In this document: positions 44,082 to 52,382 of the stretch, piece by piece
Position numbering within the stretch: position 1 is the stretch's first letter
Layout of the letters: each line of letters opens with the position of its first letter
Assembly (NCBI RefSeq): GCF_004402785.1
Contig: NZ_SOFP01000016.1
Location: 34,381-95,091 of the forward strand
From: Cryobacterium algoritolerans
GTDB taxonomy: Bacteria > Actinomycetota > Actinomycetes > Actinomycetales > Microbacteriaceae
Direction of reading: 5' to 3'
Length of the DNA: 60,711 nt
The notes under the pieces: model-generated
What the model saw: only the letters and a program-made list of their open reading frames with translations
What the model was told of the DNA's origin: nothing
Database searches by the model: none
Translations under genes and position numbers: made by a program

Positions 44082-44585
44082 ATGACCATCGAACACGATT
44101 TCTTCGGAATCCTCGGCAGCGATGACGCGGGCGAGGTGTACTGGTCGGACACGGCCGAACTGGGCGACCAGGACGTGCAGATCGACTTGAGCTCGCCCGA
44201 CGAAGATTCCGTGTCGGTCGAGGCGCTCGACATCGTCGCGGCCATGGTCAACTCGCTCGAGGAACTGGATTCGCAGGCCCGCGAGTCGCTCGTGGCCGAC
44301 CTCAGCGCGGAACGGTCGGTGACGAGCGCTTACATCACGACCGAGCTCGAGGAAATGGATCCTGAGGCGCTCGAGGACGCCCTGATCTGGGACTCCGGTG
44401 ACAAGCAGATCGACTTCCTCCGCTCTATCCAGCTGCAACGGGTGGGTTTCCACCCGCACCACTTCCGCAGCGAGGAACACTTCGCGGTGCTCGAATACTC
44501 GATCAGCCCAGACGAGACCGATGCCCTGCTCGTGGTGACGATCGACGTGCACGGCGACCCGGTGGTTATCGCCGTCGAGCAGTAG
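44082..44585 (+). CDS. DUF2004 domain protein
   Basis: This 167-residue acidic protein begins MTIEHDFFGILGSDDAG at ATG 44082, 7 nt after ftsY. The C-terminal half, with LRSIQLQRVGFHPHHF and DETDALLVVTIDVHGDP, resembles the DUF2004 family, small cytosolic proteins without known function. No catalytic motif is visible. It probably shares the ftsY transcript. The in-frame extension upstream overlaps ftsY and is not real. Confidence 0.72.
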   Translation: MTIEHDFFGILGSDDAGEVYWSDTAELGDQDVQIDLSSPDEDSVSVEALDIVAAMVNSLEELDSQARESLVADLSAERSVTSAYITTELEEMDPEALEDALIWDSGDKQIDFLRSIQLQRVGFHPHHFRSEEHFAVLEYSISPDETDALLVVTIDVHGDPVVIAVEQ

Positions 44586-44610
44586 CTGGCGACACCGCCG
44601 GTCGGCGCCG

Positions 44611-44922
44611 CTACTGGATCGTGCCCTTGGCCGGATCACCGAAGGGCATGTTGGCCAGCACACGCACCTCGGCGGGGCCGGCAACGGCGTGGCCGGTGAG
44701 CTCGTTCAACTCGGCGAGGGCTGCGCCGGCACCGTGGGCGGCCAGGTGATCGGCCGTGGACCACCGTTCGACCATGATGACCCGGTCGCCGTCGGTGTGC
44801 GCGGCATACAGTTCGCAGCCCGGTTCGGCGTGTGCCTTGGGAGAGACCACGGCCAACGCGTCGAGGATCTCCTGATTGCGGCCGGGCTTCGGGGTGAGTG
44901 TTGCGATGACGATTACGGACAA
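44611..44922 (-). CDS. Antibiotic-biosynthesis-monooxygenase (ABM) domain protein, YgiN-like
   Basis: With TTG 44922 as start (GGAG about 5 nt upstream) the protein has 103 residues, the size of a single ferredoxin-like ABM domain. It starts (M)SVIVIATLTPKPGRNQEIL and has EPGCELYAAHTD and VERWSTADHLAAH, the typical core. Members are cofactor-free monooxygenases acting on quinols or polyketides, or haem-degrading relatives. A longer frame to 44958 starts inside a palindrome and is rejected. The TTG start is moderately certain. Confidence 0.78.
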   Translation of the reverse strand: MSVIVIATLTPKPGRNQEILDALAVVSPKAHAEPGCELYAAHTDGDRVIMVERWSTADHLAAHGAGAALAELNELTGHAVAGPAEVRVLANMPFGDPAKGTIQ

Positions 44923-44939
44923 GACGGCTCCAGACCTGA

Positions 44940-44960
44940 GGGTGCGCCATCGGCGCACCC
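44940..44960. promoter_or_regulatory. Operator-like palindrome in the ABM/ffh intergenic region
   Basis: Perfect 9-bp arms GGGTGCGCC and GGCGCACCC flank ATC. The site begins 18 nt upstream of the ABM start codon and 5 nt downstream of its TATAGT box, so it covers the expected +1. This position suits a repressor. Confidence 0.65.
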
Positions 44961-44964
44961 GCTC

Positions 44965-44970
44965 ACTATA
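44965..44970 (-). promoter_or_regulatory. -10 box TATAGT of the ABM gene
   Basis: On the minus strand TATAGT lies immediately before the palindrome, giving a start near 44958. Confidence 0.5.
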
Positions 44971-44985
44971 GACATCCGGACCGGT

Positions 44986-44991
44986 TAAAGT
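44986..44991 (+). promoter_or_regulatory. -10 box TAAAGT of ffh
   Basis: TAAAGT ends 9 nt before the ffh ATG, so the leader would be at most a few nucleotides. AGAAG at 44992-44996 is a weak ribosome-binding site. Confidence 0.4.
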
Positions 44992-45000
44992 AGAAGCACA

Positions 45001-46581
45001 ATGGCTACTTTTGGAAACCTCTCAGATCGCCTGGCCGAGACGTTCAAGAATCTCCGCACCAAGGGCAAGCTCAGTGCGGCGGATGTCGACGGCACAGTCC
45101 GCGAGATCCGTCGCGCCCTCCTCGACGCCGACGTCGCCCTCGATGTCGTCAAGGATTTCACCGGCAAGGTGCGCGAACGCGCCTTGGGCGATGAGGTCAG
45201 CAAGGCGTTGAACCCCGCGCAGCAGGTGGTTCGGATCGTCAACGAGGAACTCGTCGAGATCCTCGGCGGCCAGCAGCGCCGGCTCGAATTCGCCAAGAAG
45301 CCGCCGACCATCATCATGCTCGCCGGGCTGCAGGGCGCAGGAAAGACGACCCTCGCAGGCAAGCTCGCCAAGTGGCTGGCCAAGGACGGCCACACGCCCG
45401 TGCTCGTGGCGGCCGACCTCCAGCGCCCGAACGCGGTCACCCAGCTGCAGGTCGTCGGGCAGCAGGCCGGCGTTGCCGTCTTCGCCCCCGAATCGGGCAA
45501 CGGCGTCGGTAACCCGGTGCAGGTCGCCCGCGACGGCGTCAAGTTCGCCCAGCAGAAGATGCACGACGTTGTCATCGTGGACACCGCCGGCCGACTCGGT
45601 GTGGACGCCGACATGATGAAGCAGGCCTCGGACATCCGTGCCGCCATCGGGCCCGACGAGGTCCTGTTCGTCATTGACGCGATGATCGGCCAGGATGCCG
45701 TCGCCACCGCGAAGGCGTTCCAGGACGGCGTCGACTTCACCGGCGTCGTGCTGACCAAGCTCGACGGCGACGCGCGCGGTGGTGCCGCCCTGTCCGTGGC
45801 GTCGATCACCGGGCGCCCGATCATGTTCGCGTCGACGGGCGAGAGCCTGGACGATTTCGAACCATTCCACCCCGACCGGATGGCCAGCCGTATCCTCGAC
45901 CTCGGTGATATCCTCACCCTGATCGAACAGGCCCAGGGCGCGTTCGACGAGGATGAAGCGCGCAAGATGGCGGAGAAGTTCTCCACCGACACCTTCACCC
46001 TCGACGACTTCCTCGGCCAGATGCAGCAGCTGCGCAACATGGGTTCGATCAAGAAGATGATGAGCATGCTGCCCGGCGCGGGTGCCATGAAGCAACAGTT
46101 GGAGAACTTCGACGAGCGTGAGATCGTGCGCACCGAGGCCATCATCCAGTCGATGACGAAGGCCGAACGCACCACTCCGAAGCTGCTGAACGGCTCGCGC
46201 CGGCTGCGGATCGCCCGCGGTGCCGGCTCCACCGTCACGGAGGTCAACCAGCTGGTACAGCGCTTCGAGCAGGCAGCGAAAATGATGAAGACGGTCGCCA
46301 AGGGCGGCATGCCCAACATCCCCGGTATGGGCCCGATGGCGGGGGCCGGACTCGGCGGCAACCGCGGCAAGCAGCAGCCCAAGAAGAAAGGCTCGAAGTC
46401 GGGCAACCCGGCCAAGCGAGCGGCGGAGAACGCCGCACTCGCCTCCGGGGAGCAGCCGGCCGGAGCCGTGGTAGCCGGTGGAACGGGCTTCGGCCTGGGC
46501 GGCAGCAAGCCTGTCGCCGGCAAGGCCGGCGGGCCGACCGAAGACGAGATGGCCGCGCTCCAGAAGATGCTCGGGCGGTAA
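45001..46581 (+). CDS. ffh: Signal recognition particle protein Ffh
   Basis: Ffh binds signal sequences and the 4.5S RNA. The 526-residue protein has N and G domains (Walker A GLQGAGKTTLAGKLA near residue 108, DTAGRLGVDADMM, TKLDGDARGG) and a Met-rich M domain (QMQQLRNMGSIKKMMSMLPG, then GSRRLRIARGAGSTV for RNA contact). The Gly/Lys/Ala-rich tail of about 80 residues is longer than usual, and it ends EDEMAALQKMLGR. The 4.5S RNA gene was not found in this window. Confidence 0.97.
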   Translation: MATFGNLSDRLAETFKNLRTKGKLSAADVDGTVREIRRALLDADVALDVVKDFTGKVRERALGDEVSKALNPAQQVVRIVNEELVEILGGQQRRLEFAKKPPTIIMLAGLQGAGKTTLAGKLAKWLAKDGHTPVLVAADLQRPNAVTQLQVVGQQAGVAVFAPESGNGVGNPVQVARDGVKFAQQKMHDVVIVDTAGRLGVDADMMKQASDIRAAIGPDEVLFVIDAMIGQDAVATAKAFQDGVDFTGVVLTKLDGDARGGAALSVASITGRPIMFASTGESLDDFEPFHPDRMASRILDLGDILTLIEQAQGAFDEDEARKMAEKFSTDTFTLDDFLGQMQQLRNMGSIKKMMSMLPGAGAMKQQLENFDEREIVRTEAIIQSMTKAERTTPKLLNGSRRLRIARGAGSTVTEVNQLVQRFEQAAKMMKTVAKGGMPNIPGMGPMAGAGLGGNRGKQQPKKKGSKSGNPAKRAAENAALASGEQPAGAVVAGGTGFGLGGSKPVAGKAGGPTEDEMAALQKMLGR

Positions 46582-46658
46582 CGGCCCGGCGACTGGGCGG
46601 GGGCGGCCGGAAGATATTCGCACAGTCCCGTAACCGGTCGGGCCGGACACGGTCGGAT

Positions 46659-46664
46659 TAGGCT
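46659..46664 (+). promoter_or_regulatory. -10 box TAGGCT for the LLM oxidoreductase
   Basis: TAGGCT ends 6 nt before ATG 46671, implying a leaderless mRNA. Confidence 0.5.
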
Positions 46665-46670
46665 GCATGC

Positions 46671-47462
46671 ATGACTTCAGCCGCTTCCCGTCTGGTGCGC
46701 ATTGGCGCGCAATTGGCGCCGCAACACACCCAGTACGACACGATCCGCGACGCGGTCGGCCAGGTCGAGGCGATGGGGGCCGATGTCGCCTTCAACTGGG
46801 ACCATTTCTTCCCGCTCTCCGGTGAGCCGAACGGTCTCCATTTCGAGTCCTGGACGATCCTGGCCGCCTGGGCCGAGGAGACCTCCACGATCGAAATCGG
46901 TGCGCTGGTGAACTGCAACAGCTACCGGAATCCGGACCTGCAAGCCGACATGGCCCGCACCATCGACCACATCAGTGGCGGCCGGTTCATCTTCGGAACC
47001 GGTTCGGGCTGGTTCGAGCGTGACTACGACGAGTACGGCTACGATTTCGGCACAGTGGGCACCCGACTGGATGCCCTGGCCGAGAGCCTGCCGAGGATCG
47101 AGGCGCGGTGGGCCAGGCTCAATCCACCGCCCATCCGCAGGATTCCCGTGCTCATCGGCGGTGGCGGCGAGAAGAAGACTCTGCGCATCGTCGCCCAGCA
47201 CGCCGACATCTGGCATACGTTCTCGAGCCCGGAGGTGCTCGAACACAAGCTTGGTGTGCTGGCCGACTGGTGTGACAAGGTCGGCCGCGACCTGGCCGAA
47301 ATCGAGATCTCCACCGAGCTCCGGGGTCGAAGCGTGGGGGAAGCCGACCAGCTCTACGACCTCGGTGCGCGCCTGTTCACGCTGGGGCTGTCGGGCCCGC
47401 AGTACAAACTCGACCGCCTGACCGACTGGCTCGCCTGGCGCGACTCCAAGAACCAGGCCTGA
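46671..47462 (+). CDS. LLM-class F420-dependent oxidoreductase
   Basis: The 263-residue TIM-barrel protein belongs to the luciferase-like family: VGQVEAMGADVAFNWDHFFPL near the N-terminus, IEIGALVNCNSYRNPDLQADMARTID and the cofactor-loop motif GRFIFGTGSGWFERDYDEYG. This motif set is typical of actinobacterial F420-dependent enzymes rather than FMN luciferases. It is shorter than the usual 290-330 residues but appears complete. The substrate is unknown. Another putative F420 protein lies at 56920. Confidence 0.82.
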   Translation: MTSAASRLVRIGAQLAPQHTQYDTIRDAVGQVEAMGADVAFNWDHFFPLSGEPNGLHFESWTILAAWAEETSTIEIGALVNCNSYRNPDLQADMARTIDHISGGRFIFGTGSGWFERDYDEYGYDFGTVGTRLDALAESLPRIEARWARLNPPPIRRIPVLIGGGGEKKTLRIVAQHADIWHTFSSPEVLEHKLGVLADWCDKVGRDLAEIEISTELRGRSVGEADQLYDLGARLFTLGLSGPQYKLDRLTDWLAWRDSKNQA

Positions 47463-47625
47463 CAAGACCACCCGACGATACCGGGCGCGCGGGGATCGGG
47501 CGTTGACACCGCCGGCCAAGCCGCTCCAACGCTAACCGATACGCGATCACTCAAGGGACGTCGGGATCCAGTCTCAGAACGGCGGCCCGTCCGGCCCGTT
47601 CGATGGCTGGCGATCGATGGGTGCA

Positions 47626-47745
47626 GTTGGCCCGGCTTGCGGCACCCTGGCGTTCGGCACTCTGGCGTTCGGCACTCTGGCTTTCGGTGGCCCGGCGTTC
47701 GGTGGCCCGGCGTCCGGCGGCCCGGCGTCAGGCACCCCGGCTTGC
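47626..47745. repeat. Eight-copy 15-bp minisatellite
   Basis: Eight 15-bp units in perfect register vary around GGCACTCTGGCGTTC and GGTGGCCCGGCGTTC. One frame reads AFGTL/AFGGP/ASGGP repeats, but no start, domain or ribosome-binding site supports translation. Confidence 0.92.
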
Positions 47746-47881
47746 GGTGCGCTCGGGGATCCGCAGCGTCGCGGCCAGTTTGCTGGAGAGCTCGCGCGCG
47801 GCGATCTCCTCCCGGGTCCAGAGGGACCGCGCCTCCAACGGACTGGACGCGCTGTGGGCCTCGCTGAGCCGACGGGCCTGA

Positions 47882-47905
47882 TTTCGACGGGCTCAATCAC
47901 CGGGG
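47882..47905 (+). repeat. Copy 1 of a dispersed intergenic element
   Basis: TTTCGACGGGCTCAATCACC plus GGGG matches 19 of 24 positions of a second copy at 52911-52934. On the minus strand both read as PVxEPVExR-like text, a familiar trace of a repeat scattered through Microbacteriaceae intergenic regions (from recall). Confidence 0.65.
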
Positions 47906-47925
47906 TGGGGGGAGGCGAAGCGCGG

Positions 47926-49065
47926 TCAGCGCGCGACGAGCCCCGTGCGCAGTTCCTCGGCGAGCGCGCGGACAACCGCCGGCAGGCTCCCGTCGGCGGC
48001 GTCGGCCACCCGTAGCTGCCGCTGGTAGCTGGCCCCGGCGTCGAGAATCAGGTTCAGCCCCGCGAACTCCGGCAGACAGCCCAGACGCTCGGCAACGGGG
48101 GAGAGCACGCCGATCAGGCGCCGCACGTCATCGATCACGTGGCACTCGGTCCCTGCTGCATCGAGGATGATCTCCGCGTCCAGGCCGTACCGCGACGCGC
48201 GCCACTTGTTCTCGCGCACGAACCACGGCTGCAACTGCGGCACGGTCTCGCCCTCATCCAGCCGGGTCGACATCCACTCGACCAGGCACTGGATGAAGGC
48301 GGCGATCGCGGCCAGTTCTTCGGCCGTGGACACTCCGTCGCAGGCGCGAATTTCGATTGTGCCCCAGCGCGGCGACGGCCGGATGTCCCAGCGCACCTCG
48401 GTGACATCGTCGACGATCCCGGTGACGGTCATGTCCTGGACATAGCGCTCCCACGCGGACCAGTCCTCCAGGATCCACGGCAGGCCGGCCGTAGGCAGCT
48501 GCTGGAACATCTGCGCCCGGTTTGAGGCGTAGCCGGTGTTCACGCCGGCCCAGAACGGGCTCGACGCGGACAGTGCCTGCAGGTGCGGAAGGTAGGTGAG
48601 CAGGCCGTTGAGGATTGGGATGACCTTGCTGCGGTCCTCGATGCCCACATGCACGTGGATGCCCCAGATCATCATGTTGCGGCCCCACCACTGGGTGCGG
48701 TCGATCAGGCGGTGGTACCTGGCCTTGTCGGTGACTTCCTGGTCGAACCACTGGCCGAACGGATGCGACCCGCTGCAGACGAGCTCGACGCCTCGCGGGT
48801 CGGTGATCGTGCGCACTTCGCCGACCTGGCCGACGACATCCGAGACCGCCCCGGCCACCGTGCGGTGCACCCCGGAAACCAGCTCGACCGTGTTGAGCAG
48901 CAGTTCGCCGGTGATCTTCGGATGCGGCGAGCCGTCGGCGCCTCGGAGGCCGTCGAGCACCTCATCGGCGATGGACACGAGGTCGCCCGTGTTGCGGTCG
49001 ACCAGCGCGAGTTCCCACTCGATGCCAATGGTCGACCGCTCTGAGCGGGCAAACTCGATTCCCAC
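47926..49065 (-). CDS. YbdK-type carboxylate-amine ligase (GCS2 family)
   Basis: GTG 49065, behind GAAAGG with 6-nt spacing, gives 379 residues beginning (M)GIEFARSERSTIGIEWELAL; the ORF extends 27 codons further upstream without support. GCS2 signatures include GIEWELALVDRNTGDL, HVHVGIEDRSKVIP and the acidic residues of the ATP site. The family joins glutamate and cysteine by weak gamma-glutamylcysteine ligase activity in some members. In actinobacteria, which use mycothiol, the true product is uncertain. Confidence 0.87.
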   Translation of the reverse strand: MGIEFARSERSTIGIEWELALVDRNTGDLVSIADEVLDGLRGADGSPHPKITGELLLNTVELVSGVHRTVAGAVSDVVGQVGEVRTITDPRGVELVCSGSHPFGQWFDQEVTDKARYHRLIDRTQWWGRNMMIWGIHVHVGIEDRSKVIPILNGLLTYLPHLQALSASSPFWAGVNTGYASNRAQMFQQLPTAGLPWILEDWSAWERYVQDMTVTGIVDDVTEVRWDIRPSPRWGTIEIRACDGVSTAEELAAIAAFIQCLVEWMSTRLDEGETVPQLQPWFVRENKWRASRYGLDAEIILDAAGTECHVIDDVRRLIGVLSPVAERLGCLPEFAGLNLILDAGASYQRQLRVADAADGSLPAVVRALAEELRTGLVAR

Positions 49066-49363
49066 GTGGAGCCTTTCGAGGAGGGCGTCACCCCGAACGG
49101 GTGTGTCAGTGCATAATCCTGACACCGAATGGGCACCCGTGGCCACACCGTGACGCCCGAGTGCCGGGCGGGCCGTGAAACAACGGAGAGGCGATCGCCG
49201 ATTATCGGAAACAGGGCATCGTCTGGCAGAATGATTAGTCGAGTTCTCTTGCGTTCGACCCTCTACTCAGACGCAGGAAAAAACCACCTTATTGAGCTTG
49301 TGCCGAGTGTGCCCCCACGCTCACGGCCGTCAGTTCGCCAAAAATCAAATACACAGGAGAATT
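49066..49363. other. Divergent promoter region between the GCS2 gene and rpsP
   Basis: No ORF is supported in these 298 nt. The part from about 49200 to 49270 is AT-richer than its surroundings and probably carries the rpsP promoter. CAGAAT and AATGAT (49227-49234) are possible -10 boxes, but I cannot choose one. Confidence 0.5.
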
Positions 49364-49789
49364 GTGGCTGTCAAAATTCGTTTGAAGCGTATGGGTAAGA
49401 TCCGCGCACCGTACTACCGCATCGTTGTCGCCGACTCGCGCACCAAGCGCGACGGTCGTGTCATCGAAGAGATCGGCATCTACCACCCCACGCAGGAGCC
49501 CTCCGTCATCGAGGTCAAGTCCGAGCGTGCGCAGTACTGGCTCGGAGTCGGCGCACAGCCGACCGAGCAGGTTGCCGCTCTCCTCAAGCTGACCGGCGAC
49601 TGGGGCATCTTCAAGGGTGACAAGAACGCCGTCAGCACCGTGAAGGTCAAGGAAGCCAAGGTTGCTTTCGTCGCCGACGAGAAGAAGAAGCCCGTTCTCA
49701 AGCCGAAGGCCGACAAGCCCGTGGCGAAGGAAGAGGCCCCCAAGGAGACCGCGGCTGATACCGCGGCTCCCGAAGAGGACAAGGCGTAG
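49364..49789 (+). CDS. rpsP: 30S ribosomal protein S16
   Basis: GTG 49364 follows AGGAGA and gives 141 residues starting (M)[20 protein letters not shown]. The S16 core fills about 80 residues. The remainder is a Lys/Ala/Glu-rich tail, [20 protein letters not shown], common in actinobacterial S16 proteins. It heads the rpsP-khpA-rimM-trmD run, with khpA beginning 2 nt after its stop. Confidence 0.97.
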   Translation: MAVKIRLKRMGKIRAPYYRIVVADSRTKRDGRVIEEIGIYHPTQEPSVIEVKSERAQYWLGVGAQPTEQVAALLKLTGDWGIFKGDKNAVSTVKVKEAKVAFVADEKKKPVLKPKADKPVAKEEAPKETAADTAAPEEDKA

Positions 49790-49791
49790 TC

Positions 49792-50028
49792 TTGCTCGCA
49801 CCCGCGCTTGAGCACCTCGTCAAGGGAATCGTTGATCACCCGGATGACGTGCACGTTTCGGCCCAGAACTCCCCGCGGGGCGAGGTGCTCGAGGTTCGCG
49901 TGAACCCCGAAGACCTCGGCCGCGTGATCGGTCGTTCCGGGCGTACCGCCAAGGCACTGCGCACCCTCGTGGCTGCGCTGGCCGACGGCAGGCGCGTGCG
50001 GGTCGACGTCGTCGACACCGATTTCTGA
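49792..50028 (+). CDS. khpA: KH-domain RNA-binding protein KhpA
   Basis: The 78-residue protein is a single KH domain with the GxxG loop as VIGRSGRTAKALRTLV. TTG 49792 gives (M)LAPALEHLVKGIVDHPDDV. KhpA partners KhpB in other bacteria and affects mRNA and envelope growth. Its place between rpsP and rimM is highly conserved in Gram-positives. Confidence 0.94.
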   Translation: MLAPALEHLVKGIVDHPDDVHVSAQNSPRGEVLEVRVNPEDLGRVIGRSGRTAKALRTLVAALADGRRVRVDVVDTDF

Positions 50029-50052
50029 AGAACTGTAAGCGAGAAGTTGGTA

Positions 50053-50682
50053 ATGAGCTTGGTGAACGGCAGCACGCCACCCCGTAGTCAACTCCGGGTG
50101 GGGCGTCTGACGAAGGCGCACGGCCTCAAGGGCGCCATCAAGCTCGAACTGTTCACGGATGACCCGGGACGTCGTTTTGTCCCGGGCGCCGTGTTCACCC
50201 TCCAGGTGCCCACGGGGTCACCCTGGCACGGCAGGACCCTTGAGCTCGTCGAGCTGCGCTGGTACAACCAGCACGCCGTCGGATTTTTCAAGGATGTTCC
50301 CGACCGCGAAGCGGCCGAGGCCCTCGCCAAGGCGATCCTCTGGATCGACCAGGACGACGAGGAACAGCCCGACGAAGAAGACGCCTGGTACGACCACCAG
50401 CTCGTAGGACTCGCCGTGGTGCGCGACGGCGAGAAGATCGGCACCATCACCCGGCTCGAGCATCTCCCCGCCCAGGACCTGCTCATCGTGAAGACTCCGG
50501 CCGGCGAGGTCATGATCCCCTTCGTGAAGGCGATCGTCCCCTCCGTTGACATATCGACCGGTATCGTCACCATCACCCCTCCGCCGGGGCTGCTCGAAGA
50601 GCTGCCGGAGGAACCGGACACCGATCCGGAGCCGGAAACCCAGACTCCTCCGGTGGAAACGCCGGAGCGCGAAGGCGCATAG
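50053..50682 (+). CDS. rimM: Ribosome maturation factor RimM
   Basis: RimM binds S19 and helps mature the 30S head. ATG 50053, with GAGAAG upstream, gives 209 residues; an in-frame TTG six nucleotides earlier is possible. Residues about 13-90 are the RimM barrel (LRVGRLTKAHGLKGAIKLELFTDDP). Residues about 110-175 are the PRC-barrel (WYDHQLVGLAVV, IPFVKAIVPSVDI). The tail is Pro/Glu-rich. trmD normally follows directly, but here an FNT channel gene intervenes. Confidence 0.95.
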   Translation: MSLVNGSTPPRSQLRVGRLTKAHGLKGAIKLELFTDDPGRRFVPGAVFTLQVPTGSPWHGRTLELVELRWYNQHAVGFFKDVPDREAAEALAKAILWIDQDDEEQPDEEDAWYDHQLVGLAVVRDGEKIGTITRLEHLPAQDLLIVKTPAGEVMIPFVKAIVPSVDISTGIVTITPPPGLLEELPEEPDTDPEPETQTPPVETPEREGA

Positions 50683-50777
50683 ACGCGACCCGCCCCACAC
50701 CCGGGGAGTGGCGCGCCGCGCCCGTCCGACTTCCCAGCTCGTCATGACGCGGCACACCCTCCAAGGAGAACCGCCGC

Positions 50778-51617
50778 ATGTCGTACGTCAAACCGGATCA
50801 ATTCATCGATGACATCATCCAATCCGGGGTTACTAAAACCAACCTGACCATTAAGCAGATGTTCCTGCGCGGCACCCTAGCCGGCGCCATCCTTGGCGCT
50901 GCGACGGCGGTCTCCCTGACTGCGGCAGCCCAGACAGGGCTACCCATCGTGGGTGCCGTGCTTTTCCCGGTGGGCTTCGCCATTATTTTGCTTTTCGGCC
51001 TTGAACTCGTGACCGGCAGCTTCGCCCTGATCCCGCTCGCGATCCTCGAGGGCCGCACGACGATCAAGAAGGGTCTCACCAATTTCGGTGTCGTCATTTG
51101 CGCGCACCTCTTCGGCGCGGTGCTGTTCGGTTTCCTCTACGTCATCTCGATCACGTACATGGGCACGCAGACCTCCGACCCCATGGTCCAGGCGATCATG
51201 CACCTCGCCGAGCACAAGGTGCTGCCATACGAGGCAGTCGGCGCCAGCGGAATCGTCGTCGCGATCATCAAGGGGATGCTCTGCAACTGGATGGTCGCGA
51301 TCGGCACGATCATGTTCTACGTCTCGAAGTCCACCGCCGGGAAGATCCTCGCGATGTGGCTCCCGGTGACGATCTTCTTCAGCCTCGGCCTCGAGCACGC
51401 GATCGTCAACATGTTCGTCATCCCCGCCGGCATGATGCTCGGCTCGCCCATCAGCATCGGCGAGTGGCTGGTCTGGAACCAGCTCCCCGTGCTCGTCGGC
51501 AACCTGCTCGGCGCGGTCCTGTTCACCGCGCTGCCGGTCTACTTCTCGCACCGCACCAGGGTGAACCGGGCGGCCGAGGTCGATGGCGCGCGGGAGCCGG
51601 TGCTGATCCGCTCCTAG
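50778..51617 (+). CDS. Formate/nitrite transporter (FNT) family channel
   Basis: The 279-residue membrane protein has six hydrophobic segments and the FNT re-entrant motifs (GFAIILLFGLELVTGSF and LCNWMVAIGTIMFYV). FNT proteins move formate, nitrite or hydrosulfide as pentamers. ATG 50778 follows AAGGAG. The N-terminal part is noticeably AT-richer (for example TCCGGGGTTACTAAAACC) than neighbouring genes. It is wedged between rimM and trmD, which are usually adjacent. No formate or nitrite enzyme is nearby, so the substrate is open. Confidence 0.9.
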   Translation: MSYVKPDQFIDDIIQSGVTKTNLTIKQMFLRGTLAGAILGAATAVSLTAAAQTGLPIVGAVLFPVGFAIILLFGLELVTGSFALIPLAILEGRTTIKKGLTNFGVVICAHLFGAVLFGFLYVISITYMGTQTSDPMVQAIMHLAEHKVLPYEAVGASGIVVAIIKGMLCNWMVAIGTIMFYVSKSTAGKILAMWLPVTIFFSLGLEHAIVNMFVIPAGMMLGSPISIGEWLVWNQLPVLVGNLLGAVLFTALPVYFSHRTRVNRAAEVDGAREPVLIRS

Positions 51618-51620
51618 ACT
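51615..51620 (+). promoter_or_regulatory. -10 box TAGACT of trmD, sharing the FNT stop codon
   Basis: The FNT gene's TAG stop forms the first half of TAGACT, which ends 6 nt before the trmD GTG at 51627. trmD therefore has its own probable leaderless start. Confidence 0.55.
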
Positions 51621-51626
51621 TCTCTG

Positions 51627-52382
51627 GTGCGCATCGACATCCTCACCATCTTTCCGGAGTTCTTTTCCGTCCTCGACGTCTCGCTCGTCGGCAAGGCCCG
51701 CCAGTCGGGGCTGATCGACCTGCGAGTACACAACCTGCGTGACCATACCCATGACCGGCACAACACCGTCGACGACACGCCCTACGGCGGCGGCGCCGGC
51801 ATGGTGATGAAGCCTGAGCCGTGGGGGGAGGCGCTGGACGAGATCATCGGCGAAGTTTCCGTGGGTGCAGCTTGTGACGAAGCCGGCCCGGATGCCGGCC
51901 CGATACTGATCTTCCCATCCCCGGCCGGTGAGCTGTTCACCCAGAAGATGGCCAGGTCCCTCGCGGAGGAACCGAACCTGGTCTTCGGCTGCGGGCGCTA
52001 CGAGGGCATCGACCAGCGTGTCTTCGACCACTATGCCGCCGCCGGTCGGGTGCGCCTGATCAGCCTCGGCGACTACGTGCTCAACGGGGGAGAGGTCGCC
52101 GTGATGGCCATGATCGAGGCCATCGGGCGGCTGATCCCCGGTGTCGTCGGCAATCCGGAGAGCCTCGTCGAGGAATCGCACGAGGACGGCCTGTTGGAAT
52201 ACCCGAGCTACACCAAGCCGTCCAGCTGGCGCGGGCACGACGTTCCAGCCGTGCTGCTCAGCGGAAATCACGGTGCGATCGCCGCCTGGCGCCGCGAGCA
52301 GCAGCTTGAGCGCACCGGGCGGGTGCGCCCCGATCTTCTGCCCCCAGCGAACTCTGAGCCGGCGGCAAAAACGCGCGAGTAG
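51627..52382 (+). CDS. trmD: tRNA (guanine(37)-N1)-methyltransferase
   Basis: TrmD makes m1G37 in tRNAs, which prevents frameshifting. The 251-residue SPOUT enzyme starts (M)[12 protein letters not shown] and has [17 protein letters not shown], the knot motifs [11 protein letters not shown] and [16 protein letters not shown], and [17 protein letters not shown] 51627 lies 9 nt after the FNT gene and 6 nt after a -10 box. Its TAG stop in turn begins the -10 box of the next gene. Confidence 0.96.
   Translation: MRIDILTIFPEFFSVLDVSLVGKARQSGLIDLRVHNLRDHTHDRHNTVDDTPYGGGAGMVMKPEPWGEALDEIIGEVSVGAACDEAGPDAGPILIFPSPAGELFTQKMARSLAEEPNLVFGCGRYEGIDQRVFDHYAAAGRVRLISLGDYVLNGGEVAVMAMIEAIGRLIPGVVGNPESLVEESHEDGLLEYPSYTKPSSWRGHDVPAVLLSGNHGAIAAWRREQQLERTGRVRPDLLPPANSEPAAKTRE

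Larger units (their letters stand above)
47463..47925. other. Non-coding interval with tandem and dispersed repeats
   Basis: These 463 nt contain no gene I can support. They hold a 15-bp minisatellite (47626-47745) and one copy of a dispersed element (47882-47905). ORFs are open on both strands here only because the repeat unit is a multiple of three and stop-poor. Confidence 0.7.

Noticed and set aside
47617..48015. A 132-codon ORF with AFGTL/AFGGP pentapeptide-like repeats.
   Set aside because: No ribosome-binding site or promoter; the repeats come from a 15-bp minisatellite and do not fit the pentapeptide-repeat pattern; the end runs antisense through the GCS2 gene.
48755..49065. Search for a 4.5S (SRP) or other small RNA near ffh and the GCS2/rpsP region.
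   Set aside because: No SRP-type GGAA/GCAG apical loop with a long helix could be drawn in any intergenic gap.
49787..49792. TAGTCT at the rpsP stop as a khpA promoter.
   Set aside because: The khpA start is at most 2 nt after the stop, so the spacing does not fit; kept only as a possible coincidence in the stop-codon finding.
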